Below are positions 33,772 through 47,135 of a stretch of DNA of 64,000 nucleotides, piece by piece. A model generated the notes under the pieces. It was given only the letters and a program-made list of their open reading frames with translations, ran no database searches and was not told where the DNA came from. The stretch spans positions 62,001 through 126,000 of the forward strand of contig JBANAY010000004.1 in the NCBI GenBank assembly GCA_037952775.1, given 5' to 3'. The translations under genes were made by a program, and so were the position numbers. This DNA comes from Clonostachys chloroleuca. Its lineage: Eukaryota; Ascomycota; Sordariomycetes; Hypocreales; Bionectriaceae. Every line of letters begins with the position of its first letter. Within the stretch, counting starts at the first letter, position 1.

Positions 33772-36410
33772 TCAGCGGATAATGTCACCTTCCTTGTCAA
33801 TGCCTTCCAAGCTTTCCAAGATATCGCTGCTACCCAGCGTCCCAGCGCCGCCCACTGTGGACTTTCCTTCATTGGACCATACCTCGTGGAACTTGACCGT
33901 CTTATCGCTCGAGGCCACCACAAGGCAGCCCCCTTGGCTAAGCCGGTTGTTGGCCGAAGAACCCCGCCCCCTGAAGTATTAGGATATGGAATGGCATACA
34001 ACGCCCTCATTCCACGGTCCCAGGACACAGCAGCTACTTGCTTGCAGCTAGGCCAGCTGAAGACGGCAATCCGAAAAGGGTGTTCCGGCTGAGTATAGCC
34101 AAAAGTCGCAGCAATTTCCCGTTTCGATGTTGACCATGTCAAGGACGTCACCTGAGCAGATACTGTGATGGTAGCCAGTGCAGCACCGGAACTGGTATGA
34201 AAAAAATTGATGCATTGGTCGTTGGAACCACCTCCAGTTGCCACCAACCCTTCTCTCCATGGACAAAACGCAATGGCTTTGACTGCAGCACCGTGTGGCC
34301 AACAGTGCCTTTCAACGCCGGGGCCAAAGTTTCGAACAGTTGACGGGGAGGTTCTCCGTGTCTGGATTTCTGTGCTAGGGTCAGTGGCCAAACTACTTTC
34401 GCTACTCTCTGCCTTATGCGTAACATCCTCCTCGCCATTGCCCCTGGATGTTTGTGATCCTGGTTCCAGGTTTGTATTGCTAGGAAGTGCCTGGGTACCA
34501 TCTTGAAAAGGCTCCCTGTTCCTATTGACACGCTCCCCAAGAATTGTATCAACATCAAAGAGACAACAGAGATCGTCGTTCCCTCCAGATGCAAAAAGCT
34601 TTCCGTTAGTTGACCACGCAAGACCACATATCTGTTGGTTGTGAATGGAAATCTTTGCGATCAGTACCATGTTGCCTGGCCAAGTATCTCGGGTCACTTC
34701 CCACCCTAGAGGCCATTCAACCATGTAATAGAACAATGTACCGGCTTGGTCTCCAACAACAAGATCCTTAGTACTAGTCGAACCGCCCGGATTAATTGGG
34801 TTACTGGATGGGCGCAAGGTAGACGATGGACGCCAGCTTACGCAGGCGACTCCGCATGGATGTTGCACTTCGAAGCGCGGAAGGCTGTCACACATTGATT
34901 TCAGGATCAGAGAGCCGTTTGACCGTCCGATGGCCAAGATGTTTTTCCGTCCTTCAGTCGATGAAAACCCCACTGAGGTTATCCAGCTACCGTCCTGCCG
35001 GGCGCTCTGGGAGGGAACGCCTCCTAGCTTCTCAGTCCAAGTGTAAAGGGTGTTTCTTAAACCAATAGCCAAGGTTTGACAACTAGGAGAATAGGCAAGA
35101 ATAGAGCAGTAAAAATCATCTCGAAGCATCGGTGCGTCCAAGACCCTGTAGCATCATTTAGCTTGTATCAATCCGTAGGTGGATTCTGCATCGCTTGCTC
35201 GAACAAGGTACGTACTTGATCGGAGCATCTGGAAGTTTACGGCATCCAGCTGGGCGTGATCCTTCGAAGAAATGTTAGCGAAGATTTGATATTATTGAGA
35301 ATGAATAGAAAGAAAATATACCAATGGTGACGTGGTGTTCCCTTTCGTTCGACCACCTCGACCCATTCTATGTTGTTCTGGTAGCCATTTGTCCGTTGAC
35401 TGTATTTTGTTGCAAAGGGGCTATCAACGTCTGCTTCGGGCTGAAATCGAGTACCCGTCTCACGCGATCAATCTCCAGAGCAGAGGCGATGCAGCCTTGA
35501 TATTTTTCTGAAGCCTCTCCGCGGGTGACATTTGCTGAAGTAAATGAAGCATTGAAGAGCTGGGCATGCGTACCGCTACGCAGAACACGGCCATGCCCGT
35601 CATCAACAGCAATTCCTGTCCTGATCACGGGGTTCACGCTAGACAGAATACCTTCAGATGCCTGCCTTGGCTCTTCGTCATCAAACACTAGCATTCGTAC
35701 TGAGATAACTGTTCGAGTTAAGTTAGACGCTGGCTTTGTGAGGGAGGAAGCAATGTTCTACCTGCTGGTTGGTCTAGCCGTGGAGCACTCGGACTTGTTA
35801 CTCTGGGCACATTAGATGACTGGCTATTAGACTCTCTCCTGCTGAAGAAAGGGTCGTGAGAGGCCTCCTGGCCCCGTAGAAGCTTTTCAGATGCCGAGAG
35901 ATCATGAGATTGTTTCGTGGTTTGATACTTTTCTGACAAGGGAGAGTGGGCGTCTCTGATTGGGACGAATCGATCAGCTCTGTTGGTAAGAGAACTATGA
36001 GTTCGCCGGGACTGGTTTAAGAGAGGGGCCTGTTTTTTCCTTGACTTTGGAGTGCAAGGTAATCCTTGCTTGATGCTACATGTTGCGCCTGATCGCGACG
36101 TGGAAATAGATGAGTCGTCTGCTTTCAGGCCAGGGCTTAGGCGATTATTATCCTCAAATCCTGAAGGTTCGGCAGATGCTAATACCGGCGTGTTATCAAA
36201 TGAGACTGGGCCATCAAGTGCGAAGAGAGGTCTGGCTTTTCGAGGAGGACTGGACCGGTTAGGCGAGCACTCGTTTGAACTGTACCCGGAGTCGCCAGGG
36301 CTCTGAAGATGCTGATTCTCTTTGGACGATTTGCGGAATTTGAAGTAGTGCGGGTCATTTTGGATTCTTCGTCTTGGCGTTTCGTGCACGTAACTAAGAA
36401 ACGAGGACAT
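33772..36410 (-). CDS. AMA1: Cdc20/Fizzy-family APC/C activator, AMA1-like; disrupted as read
   Basis: WD40 activator of the anaphase-promoting complex, closest by my reading to the meiotic activator AMA1. Exons 36410-35762, 35708-35322, 35261-35216 and 35145-33772 (introns 53, 60, 70 nt) would give 818 codons. The N-terminus has the C-box DRFVPIRD and EKYQTTKQSHDLSASEKLL. Then come RVRRVLDF, KVLDAPMLRDDFYCSILAY and the propeller (GSWITSVGFSS, GLAWSTNGKLFASGGNDD, AIAFCPWREGLVATGGG). Two faults appear. An in-frame TAG lies at 35368-35370 (codon 330). The last blade and the conserved tail (CLVVASSDKTVKFHEVW, then a C-terminal Ile-Arg pair) are read only if one base is added in the G-rich run 33962-33971. 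The TAG could instead be the 3' end of an undetected in-frame intron (GTGAGA donor, 96 nt), but that would remove RVLDF. Confidence 0.78.
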
Positions 36411-37529
36411 GATGTATGCACTTGTGTCGTGTATGAATGCCGGGACTTCTCAGTGCGCTAGGAGAGAAGGCGAGGTAAGGCACAGTCTCCGATACAAACT
36501 TCTAATCGTTACAGGAGAAGGAGGGAAATAAGCGAAATAGAAACAATGGGAAAGTAAGGCAAAAGGCGAGAAAGAGGACCTGCTCATCTCCAGAGCAGCT
36601 CCAAATATAAAAAATAAGATGCTGTAAGGTGTTGGCTGATTAGTTAGTGGTGAGTATCCATTCACCCCTGGGATATACGTGGGCGCAACAAAAATATCCG
36701 ATGGGGTAAACATACTAGAGAAGAAGTCTTAGGGCAGTGGTGAGCGGAAGAAGGATCTGGAGGTAGATGTGCTGGAGAGCAGTAGGAGAAAGAATGGATG
36801 GCTAACGGAAGGGAAGGACCGCATTAAAGAAGGACTTCCATGAATACTTATCTGGGCGTCCACACGCCTTCCGAGATAAGAATCGAAAGGGATAAGAAAT
36901 CCGGTCAAAGGAGAGGCAGAGTTGTGCGTACCCTCGTCGTTCTTTCCAATTACGTTAATTGACCTACATGATGGGGCATCGACGGACCGCACCTTCCTTA
37001 CATACCTACAAAGTTGGGCGTCTCGCTCAGTTGGTCACTCAATGCTGGGGGGTGCCCTAGACACTTCAAGGACTAGCATGTAGATACTCGGTATAGACAG
37101 GCAGAACGCAGCAGAAGGTGGCTAAATACAGCTTTATTTGTTGCATATATACAGATGTACTGACGGCAATGAAGGGAGGCATGGCATAGCCACGAAAGAA
37201 TGTCAAATATATACAGTGAAGACAATCCGTGGCCCCCGAACTCTGTCGCTGTGCGCGTATCGAACCCGCCGACACTCACCAGAGTGGCCGTCCAGGCAAC
37301 ACTCAGTTCCCAGGGTATCCAAAGCACAAGCAACCCACAAGTCTCTGCCCCAGCCAGTCGTGCTCTCCAAGGTATGTATGTATATATGTGGACATATATA
37401 TATACGAGAGGAAGGGAAAAAAGAAATAGAAGAAAATCAAATCTCTTGAAGCTTCTACCCACAAAAGGCAGAGTCTTCCGCGCGAGAACAGCTCCCAAAC
37501 TAACCCAAGCTCTCCGGATCCAGGTCCGC
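36411..37529. other. Promoter of AMA1 and 3' region of chitinase
   Basis: 1.1 kb between two minus-strand neighbours; AG-rich near 36480-36560. TATGTATATATGTGG/ATATATATATAC repeats lie near 37378-37404. No gene was seen. Confidence 0.45.
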
Positions 37530-38994
<1,465 letters not shown>

Positions 38995-41900
38995 GATAAC
39001 GGCTCTCAGTGATAAACTCAGGAAGAGAGACTTGAATGCAAGTTACCAGCACCAGGCTAGGTTAGACAAATGTCCAAGGAGTGGAAGTTGCTGGGGACTG
39101 GTTGGAAGGAGAGAGCTCTGCTCGGTGCTGACGAAGGAAAAGAAACCAGGACATGAGAGGGGAGACTTGATATGATTATATAGATGATGAGAATACCGCC
39201 ACAGATACTATTATCGAAGGGAGCGCCCAGTCTCTTAGGTTTCATCTCCAATGCTGCCCCTCTGCAACCTTTCCACAAACCGCAAGAGTCAGGATCGAGC
39301 ATGTATGTCATGTTGCCCTGAACCCAGCCCACCCACGACATTCCCGCAAGTGATGTTACTTGTGGGAGGCAATGTGGCTGCATGACCCAGACATCAGATG
39401 AAGAAGCATGGAGTGAGCACGCATGGACCCAGATCGGATTTGGATGAATGACACCGCCATGGCATGAAACTATGGGGACTGAGGTCACCTTACAATGCCC
39501 CTCTCCCTCCTTGGAGGGAGGCGTTGATGAATGCAATGGATTAGAGCCAAGTCGTACTGGCTGTTGGGCAACGTTGCTCACCCGAGTACCGGTATCAGTA
39601 GGAGGTGAATTTGAAGGCAGAAAAGGCTGACTGTCTTCTGTGCTGAACCCAGGCTGTGGATCCCGCAAATCACACGGCTGTGGCCCAGTGTCGATATGGA
39701 CAGGGACTCCCCCTTGTTCCTGATTTCTCATGTCACTCACTTAGAGCGTGGGCAAGGGGAGCGGCGGGCAGAACCGAGAAGGATTGCCTATTTGGATGGA
39801 GTTGGGCGATTCTTCGAGGGACAAGCGTCAGAAGTGACATGGACTTGCCGCTTTGAGATGGTGACAGATCTTGTAGCCACCCAAGGCTACCAAGGGCCCT
39901 GAGGGGCGGTAAACTCTATCATCTGATTCGTGACAGTACGCCGCATGAAGAAGACGTCGACTTGAACTTGGAATGAGGGTCATGAGAGGCCAGCCAGAGG
40001 CTCCCAAGTTACATCGCGTTCTCCACACTGTAGTCCTGATAGCCTCCTGGATAAGGACAGAGGTGGTAATCAATGTCAAGAGGACAGTCCACTGGGCAGT
40101 TCTTTGATGACAAGGCGTGGCGAAGGGTGGGCCAGGTGAGCCGTTGTGGAAAGAAGATGAAATCCAGAAGGGGCAAGGGCAGGGCAATTAAGGATCACCC
40201 CAGATAGCTATGTCAAGCGTTTCGGCTCGACTTTGGAAAAACCATGCCCCAAGAAGGATTTGGGTTTCAAGTGAAAGCCATCGTATGTTTGCCGAGCGCC
40301 GTGAAGAGGTCACCCCATAAGCTGTCTCACCCCCGTTCCCGTTTGTTGGATACAGCAGAGGTGTGAGGACCGGTCTTAGAGTAGGTACTTTCATGCTCCC
40401 AAGTGTGCTTGGCCCAGCAGCTCAGCTATCATGAAGCCACGGTCTTTGCTGAAAGGAGATATGGCAGATGGCAGCATGGTTGAAGGGCTAGATAGGCATG
40501 TGGCTTTGGCGATGCTACCCAATCAGCATCGTGGGGGACGATCGTCCCAAGCGTAGCTGTCATGTGCATGCGGGGACCGGATAGGTGGATGTGTGCACAC
40601 GGCGTCACATTCTCCGCTCAGCAGCACGCGATGAGGTGTCTTGCGAAACCGCCGCCTTTTCGGAGGCTGAAGAGCTCCCAGGGACCCTATCGCAAGGTAG
40701 CATGCGTGCGTGTCTGGCGTACCTAGGAAGAGAGGCATCCGCTTGAGGCAAGAGTAGGGGAGCGTGGTGCCCGAGCTGGGGCGGCCGCAAGGCCGGGGGA
40801 CTCATTACAGCTGCTGGATTGAGCTGTGGTGTGCATCCCCTCTGGTTGTAGGACAGCGACTTCGGTGTTGCGGGGAGCAGAGCAGGCGTAATTAAAATCG
40901 CTTTGCAACGTTACGCGGGGCCATGATTGGAATCATAGCCGGGTGTGAGTGAGCAAGATAAGTCGTCGCTTTGGGATGAAGGTATCGTCGGGCAAGTGAG
41001 GAGGGGGGAGGAAGTATGCCAGAATATGTGAACGAATAGCTGTGATATTTAAAAAGGCGGTGCCTGTATCGAATCGTCTGCATATGTGCCGAAAAGGCGA
41101 TCGATAGACATAGGATAAATTCAATTTCTCGTATTCGAGGGCCTACATGCCATCCCCTCCCTGCTTGCCAGCCATCGCAGCAGAACAACCGCAGGAGATC
41201 TCAGGATAAGTAGGGTGTGATTATCAGCCGACCGGATTGGATCTCCATCACGGAACTTGGCCAATGGAGATCAGACGGTCGCCTGTCTACCCACCTGCCT
41301 ACCTGGGACTGCTCTTTGTTGATAGGCATTCCGCCTTGGGCCAAACCAAAAGGGACCAAGTCTCCAATTTAGTTTCTGTAAGGCGTGGAAGTAGCTTTAT
41401 CTGTCTGACCTGTAAGATGGCTTGTTGATCCTAAAATGGCAAACCGGGTCATCAATATTGCAGTCTGCCCTGATGGATGGAAACCCGTGGCGTTGATATG
41501 CTTACATACCTAAAAGTAAGTACCTACATGTGGCACGAGTGAGCATACTTATTAAAGAGACATCTAGCCATGATTCAACGGACGTAACAACAAGGCGTAA
41601 TTGGGCTATAATACGAGTGGCCACACTCAAGCGAAGGCGCGTGGTTTCTCGTTGTTCATCTAGGTGATTCCAGTAAATAACACGAGATGCCATCCTATCG
41701 TATATATTCTCTCTCTCGGTACCTCCATTGTTCAAGAATAGGCTGGATGGGAATAAGAATCCGCGCGACGAAATGCATTGTACAAGTGTCGCGTGGAAGA
41801 ACCTGTTCTTTGAATCCCCTATGAAGGCATCCTAAAACCAACAGCTGAAGTTCTCTTTACATCGAAGGGATAACAGAAGGAGTGATGAGACTGAGGACTG

Positions 41901-42994
41901 CCCTGCTTGTTGGAGGGTAGAGCAGAGAAGAAGAAAAAAGCTCATCCATCTCCCATATTCCTTAGCAAGAGATACATTCTTTCTCATTGGTGCTCCTCCA
42001 AGAAGAGCCCTCGAAAGAGGAGCGCATTTGGCGCCAAGGATAGAACGGTTAGCCGTGAAAATCTCAGAGTAATTCGATGCTTGGAGAGAAAGCGAAAGCC
42101 AACATAAGCTTCTGAGATGTTGCTCCTGAGTCTGAGGGTCCATTCCGAAATCCAGACTCTCACGCATCTGTACCCTTCCTATGGGTGGCGACGAAGAACC
42201 AGTATGTCTAACCGAAACCAATGAAACGCAGGGGAGCTTGAAAACAGTGTCAGGGTCCAAAGCATTGTTACTGAAGTATATTGGCCCTAAGGAAGGTAAA
42301 TTCTTCATGATTAGCTCATCTATCAGAGATAGGTATGATTCATGGCCGCTTGGTAGGATGACTTCCGTTTCGGATTTCTGTATTGGAAATGTCTGCTGCG
42401 AGCGGAACTACCTCAGAGGGGAATAAAATAAGAATACGTTACTGTACTTGAAATTTGCGTTATGCATCAAAATCTTGTTGAGACTTTGACACGAGTTGGA
42501 GAATCATGCTGAGATGGATTTGACAGTAAACACATCACACACCTCTGAGACTAACTTTTACGTAGCTTCACCACAGGGTGGCCTTGTCTCGGTTTCTTTT
42601 CCGACCACGGCCCTGGGAGCTGGTAGCCACCGACCTGATACAGGCACATAAATCGGCAGATTTTCATGCTGAGTCTTGGCTTTCCGTCTGATGTCGAGGA
42701 GGGATGTCACACAGCTGGGACCCCTGACTTTGAGCTACCCCATCACCACACCACTAGTGACATACCCGGTAGGCAACCTTTAGCTCCCGGGTACTCTCGC
42801 TGCTGGCAGCCTAACACACAGCGACTGACAGCCCACAAGGACGTCAGACACAGCGGATGCTCTCCCCACATTGCGCACTGAGGAGGTGCCTTAGCAGGTC
42901 CACGGCATCAAGCAGGAGCGAACATCGTCACATCAGCTCTTGGGGTTGACTGCAGGTTCACTCAGCTACCCACCTCCTGCACAGAGCACACACC
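38995..42994. other. 4-kb gene-free region upstream of chitinase
   Basis: Between divergent chitinase (-) and BET4 (+). ORFs such as 39057-39740 (-) and 41832-42308 (-) lack motifs and homology-like patterns. Features seen are the 18-bp inverted repeat at 39503-39520, some AGGGG/CCCCT stress-element-like words (for example about 39163 and 39498) and a CACTGAGG-type motif near 42877. It may contain long regulatory DNA or an unrecognised non-coding gene. Confidence 0.5.
39503..39520. repeat. Perfect inverted repeat CTCCCTCC-TT-GGAGGGAG
   Basis: An 8-bp stem with a 2-nt centre, 509-526 bp upstream of the chitinase ATG; possibly a binding site for a dimeric regulator. Confidence 0.7.
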
Positions 42995-44509
42995 ATGGCG
43001 AGCGTAAGTCCAACAACTCTGCCTCTCTCCCAGACCAGACCATCTCTCGGCGCTGGCATGTCCAGTATGAGGTGCAGGGGCCGCACTGTCTTTATAAACT
43101 GCTGGTGGGGTTGGGCAGTCTGGCTGACGTCTACACGTAGCACGGTGTAGCTCGAGCCTCTGGTCCGCGAACTGAGGAACAGCGCAAGCTCGATCTGGAC
43201 AAAATTGATCGATACCGAAGTCTTGAGAGCCAGGTCCGCCAGAAGGTGAGTTTCCACCGCACGATATGCGCCCTGCCTACACACCCTGCATCGCCGGGCC
43301 CATCCCGGCGAGCGCACCAGTTGGATAGACCGGGTAGAGCTAATGGATCAATACCCCAGGCAGCGAATCAATCGTTTAGCGAAGAGACCTTTCAGTTGAC
43401 ATCCAAACTCCTCCGCATCAATCCCGAGTACTATACCGTATGGAACGTCCGCAGGCGCTGCCTAATCTCTGGCTTATTATCCGGACCATTGCCTGGGTCG
43501 TCGCCCTCGAAGGTGTTGCCGAGTTCTTCGGCGACCGACACTCCCACAACCTCTTCCGACGCTTCGTTGGCCTCATCCTCGACAAAGACCCAGCAACTCC
43601 CCGACTCCCAGACGACTGGGAACAATGGTACAACACCTGAGTCGTGGGCCGGCGACTTGGACACCATCAAATCCGAGCTGGCCTTCACCATCCCCCTCTT
43701 GATGGAATTTCCAAAATGCTACTGGATATGGCAATACCGCCTCTGGATATTGGATCAGGCCGTTGAGCGCCTTCCCGTGTCCGCCTCGAGGCGAATCTGG
43801 GAGGAGGAGCTAGGCCTTGTCAGCAAGATGCTGCACCGAGATACGAGGAACTTTCATGCTTGGGGCTACAGGAGACATGTTGTTACCAAGTTGGAGAGCT
43901 CAACGCTCAACGGCTCCAGCATGACCGAAGTTGAGTTTGCGTACACGACCAGCAAGATCAACGCTGATCTGTCCAATTTCTCAGCCTGGCACAGCCGCAG
44001 CCAGCTGATCCCTCGCCTGCTAAACGAACGCAAGGCGGAACAAGTAGCACGGAAGGAATTCCTTGCAAAAGGTACGCCGCGCCCTATTATCGATGGCCTA
44101 AACGTGCCCACCAGCTTGCTAACACCCATTTCCAGAGCTAAATCTCGTCCGTGAGGGACTCAATGTGGGACCGGAAGATCAATCGCTCTGGTTCTATCAT
44201 CAATATCTCATCACCAATATCTTGGAAACGCCTGGTGACCAGACGATAGCTCCAGATCTAACAGACGAGGAGCGAAAATCGTACATTGAGAGTGAAATCG
44301 TTGAAATCAAAGATCTGTTGGAGGACTACGAAGATATCAAATGGATTTACGAGGCTCTGCTGGAGTACACCCTTGCCATTGATAAATTAACGAAGGCCGC
44401 ACCAAGTAGCCAGCAAGATTTGTCGAGTTGGCTGGGTAAGCTGAGGACACTTGATCCGATGAGAGCTGGGCGCTGGTCAGATCTGGAGAAGCAATGGAGT
44501 CAAGTATAA
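42995..44509 (+). CDS. BET4: Rab geranylgeranyltransferase alpha subunit (BET4)
   Basis: Alpha subunit of type-2 protein geranylgeranyltransferase, which with BET2 and the escort protein prenylates Rab GTPases. Exons 42995-43003, 43141-43245, 43360-44071 and 44136-44509 give 399 aa. The first exon is only nine nt (MAS); joining yields MASHGVARASGPRTEEQR, a family-typical start. Several PFTA repeats are visible: LLRINPEYYTVWNVRR, MEFPKCYWIWQYRLWIL, LHRDTRNFHAWGYRRHVV, NADLSNFSAWHSRSQLI and WFYHQYLI. A Ser/Thr-rich insertion of about 50 residues (from LLSGPLPGSSPSK) lies between the first and second repeats. There is no leucine-rich domain, as in other fungal forms. It is convergent with the phosphatase-like gene, 120 bp away. 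Confidence 0.93.
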
Positions 44510-44629
44510 CGAAGATATAGCGCGGCCGGCATCTACACAATAATCACAAGAGGTCTAATTGGGTATCTGTGATGGATTCATTGGGTTTCACTCACTGCGG
44601 AGTTATCATTTGTCTTCCTAGTCTCGTCT

Positions 44630-46598
44630 TCACAGCGGCGTGGAGCCATCGCACTTGCTTTTAACGACGCTTGCATCTTTTCCGACCACCGTGTCGATGT
44701 ATTCCAGTAGTGTCTCAACAGGAACCATGTCCATAACCCCCAACGTAGGGTTTGATGACTTGAAAACCTTGCCACCGAACAGAACTCGCAAGTAGTACCC
44801 GCTCTCACCCTGAGAGGGGGTGGCCGAAGGTGCTGCCATAGCGGTGGCGGTGGGGGCCACTGAGCTCGCGTATACGCAGGAGCAGGCCGAAGACACCTGA
44901 TCCACGTCCCGGCAGTTCGAGGGCCATGTAGGGCGCTCCGTCACCGAGCTGGTGGTGAAGGTTGCGCAGAGGGCCTTGGCCGACTCGGACTCGCGGATCA
45001 CCTGTCTGAGGCAGTTGTTGTGGCTACAGTCGGGAGCGATAACGGTCGAGGTGGGCTTCGGAGAGCCGTCCTGTTTCTTGTATAGCTCAAAGACCACCTC
45101 GGAACCCATGCCGGGCCAGACCATGGCGTCGAGCTGCAGGATGGATAGAAGTCGCGAGACCGATCCGTCGTGCGCTATGTTGTGGAAGTAGATGGGGCTG
45201 TCCTTGCCTTCGATGACGGTTCTGAGGTGTGCGGCGAGCTCCCTGACCCAGACGCCCCAGGTGGCGGAGGTGGCGCGCAGCGAGTCGGGGCTGTCGCGGT
45301 ACATCTGACTGTACTCCCAGTTTCCAAGTCGGTAGACTGTGTTGGCAAGCTCCTGGGTCACGCATGTTGTGCCGTTGGCGCCATCGACAAGTTTGCAGGG
45401 TAGCGGCTTATCATGGCACTGACGAGCCGAGAGGTTGTCAAAGTAATGGTCAAAAGAAGCGTGGAAACCGTCATCGTTGGGCGGGACGCCGGAGATGTCA
45501 TCGAGAGTGGCATAGAGCTCCTTGGCTTCATCGAGGTGAAGTTTCCACTGGGGGTTGGAGTTGGATTTGATGCTGTTGAACAGGCTAGATCCCTTGCTGC
45601 AGCTATACTGCGGCTCGAGGCTGTCGATATTGGCCGCCTACGGGACAAATAATGTTAACGCTGGTTTCTACGGAAGAAGGGTTTGGCAGATAGTCTTTAC
45701 CTGGATGCGCAATGGGAAGGGCTCGGTGGAACCCCACATGCCGTTGATGACCATGCCTGCAACCTGGCTTGTGATAACGTTGTTGGTCACACGGAAGGCA
45801 ACCTTGGATTTGTAGTCCTGATCCTTGGAGGGCAGAAACCCCAGTACATCATGATACACCCCGAAGAGGTCGGCCCCATGCTGCCACGAGTCGTCGAGAC
45901 CGGCAGCGGTGATCTGGGGGAATTGGCAGGTTCCGATCCAGCCAGATGGCACGAAAGGGTTGATGGGGGAGATGAAGACCTGCCAATAACCTCTGGTGGC
46001 ATCGTGGCCTTGATGGGGTGCACCATAGTAGTAGAGCCCTTGCTCGTCGCAGTCCCACTGGTAAGACTCCACGGGAAACGCATTTGATGCATAGGGTGTT
46101 CTTTTGTGGTGGCGATGGATCTAAGTAATGTCAGCTTGCTATCTTTCACATTCCGTCTCGATTTACACGAGCTCGCGACACGTTCACACTCACCACTTCG
46201 ACATATTGTAGCTTGAACTCATCACTAGGCTTGATGTATTCCTGCTTCCGCACATGGGGCATATTGCACCAGTTGTACACGCCATATTGGTCATCCGGCG
46301 TATGTGAGGAGTTAAAGATGAAGCCATAGGTTCCCGTGCCGTGGAGAGCTTCCGTGAGGTTGTTGACATTGGACCCGGTCGGCGAATACCATCTTCCGTC
46401 AACAGCAGCTGTAGTAGGCTTAGTGAGCAGGCCGAGGCCGACAGCCACAGTTGAGTACGCCCGAAGGGCCATTGTGCCGGTAAGTGAGAGGAAAAGGCCC
46501 AGCGCCAGAGTAGATATGAGGATGATGGACCAGACGGGAACGGCCCTAGGTCTGGGTGGGAGAGGAGTGTGTGCGACGGAGACACGGAGGGGAGCCAT
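44630..46598 (-). CDS. Membrane-anchored histidine acid phosphatase-like protein with Cys-rich insertion
   Basis: Member of the histidine phosphatase superfamily, branch 2. Exons 46598-46194, 46120-45701 and 45637-44630 (introns 73 and 63 nt) give 610 aa. A short cytosolic N-terminus and one membrane segment (VWSIILISTLALGLFLSL) predict a type II membrane protein with the enzyme outside or in the lumen. The active-site RH motif is HRHHKRTP (about residue 138), completed across intron 1, and the HD pair is HNIAHDGSVSRLL (about 431). Near the end MVWPGMGSEVVFELYKK should run directly into YYLRVLFGGKVF, but about 92 residues (464-555) intervene. They hold a Cys-rich block (CSHNNCLRQVI...ALCATFT...SNCR...SSACSC) of a kind found in fungal extracellular proteins, plus an Ala/Thr/Pro linker. 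The substrate is unknown. Confidence 0.87.
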
Positions 46599-47135
46599 CC
46601 ATCATGACCTTCAAGTACATATAGATATACAAAATACAGACGCTCCCTTGAGCTTTAATCACCTTCCTATACTTTATTACCTTGGCGGGCACTTCCCGAA
46701 CTGCTGGGTGCCTGACAGGGGCGAAAGGTACGTAAAGTACGTCGTGCACTAGGGAACCAAGTTAATTAGGTGACTCGCTCTCCTGCGAACCCCGCTGGTA
46801 TGACGCCTGGGCAAAGGTAATCGGTAGCTGAAGCGCAGCGAGTCCAAAGATCAAGCGGCGGATCCAACCCGGAGCGGACCTCTTGGGATTGACGACGGGG
46901 CAGCATCGCAGGGGTGTGAGGTCTCGGGTAAACTGCTGAGCCAGTTGAAGGGCACGTGGACCGACCAGCAAGATTCACTGGACCTGATTAGAGAGTCACA
47001 TCAAGCTCTGCCGTTTACAAAGGAAATCTGAAAGTCTAAGTAATCATTGCATCAGGGTGCCTTGCATTTGGGTATTGAGTTGGATCTAGTACATGATTCA
47101 TTAAATAGGGAAGCAAGAAACACTGGTAGTATCAT
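46599..47135. other. Spacer between phosphatase-like and JmjC genes
   Basis: Promoter of the phosphatase-like gene and 3' region of the JmjC gene (both minus). A CACGTG lies near 46953. No gene was seen. Confidence 0.45.

Noticed and set aside
39057..39740. 227-codon minus-strand ORF upstream of chitinase
   Set aside because: No domain, odd composition, overlaps the chitinase 5' leader region; reads like chance open frame in GC-neutral DNA.
41832..42308. 158-codon minus-strand ORF in the 4-kb spacer
   Set aside because: No motif and no conserved-looking segment.
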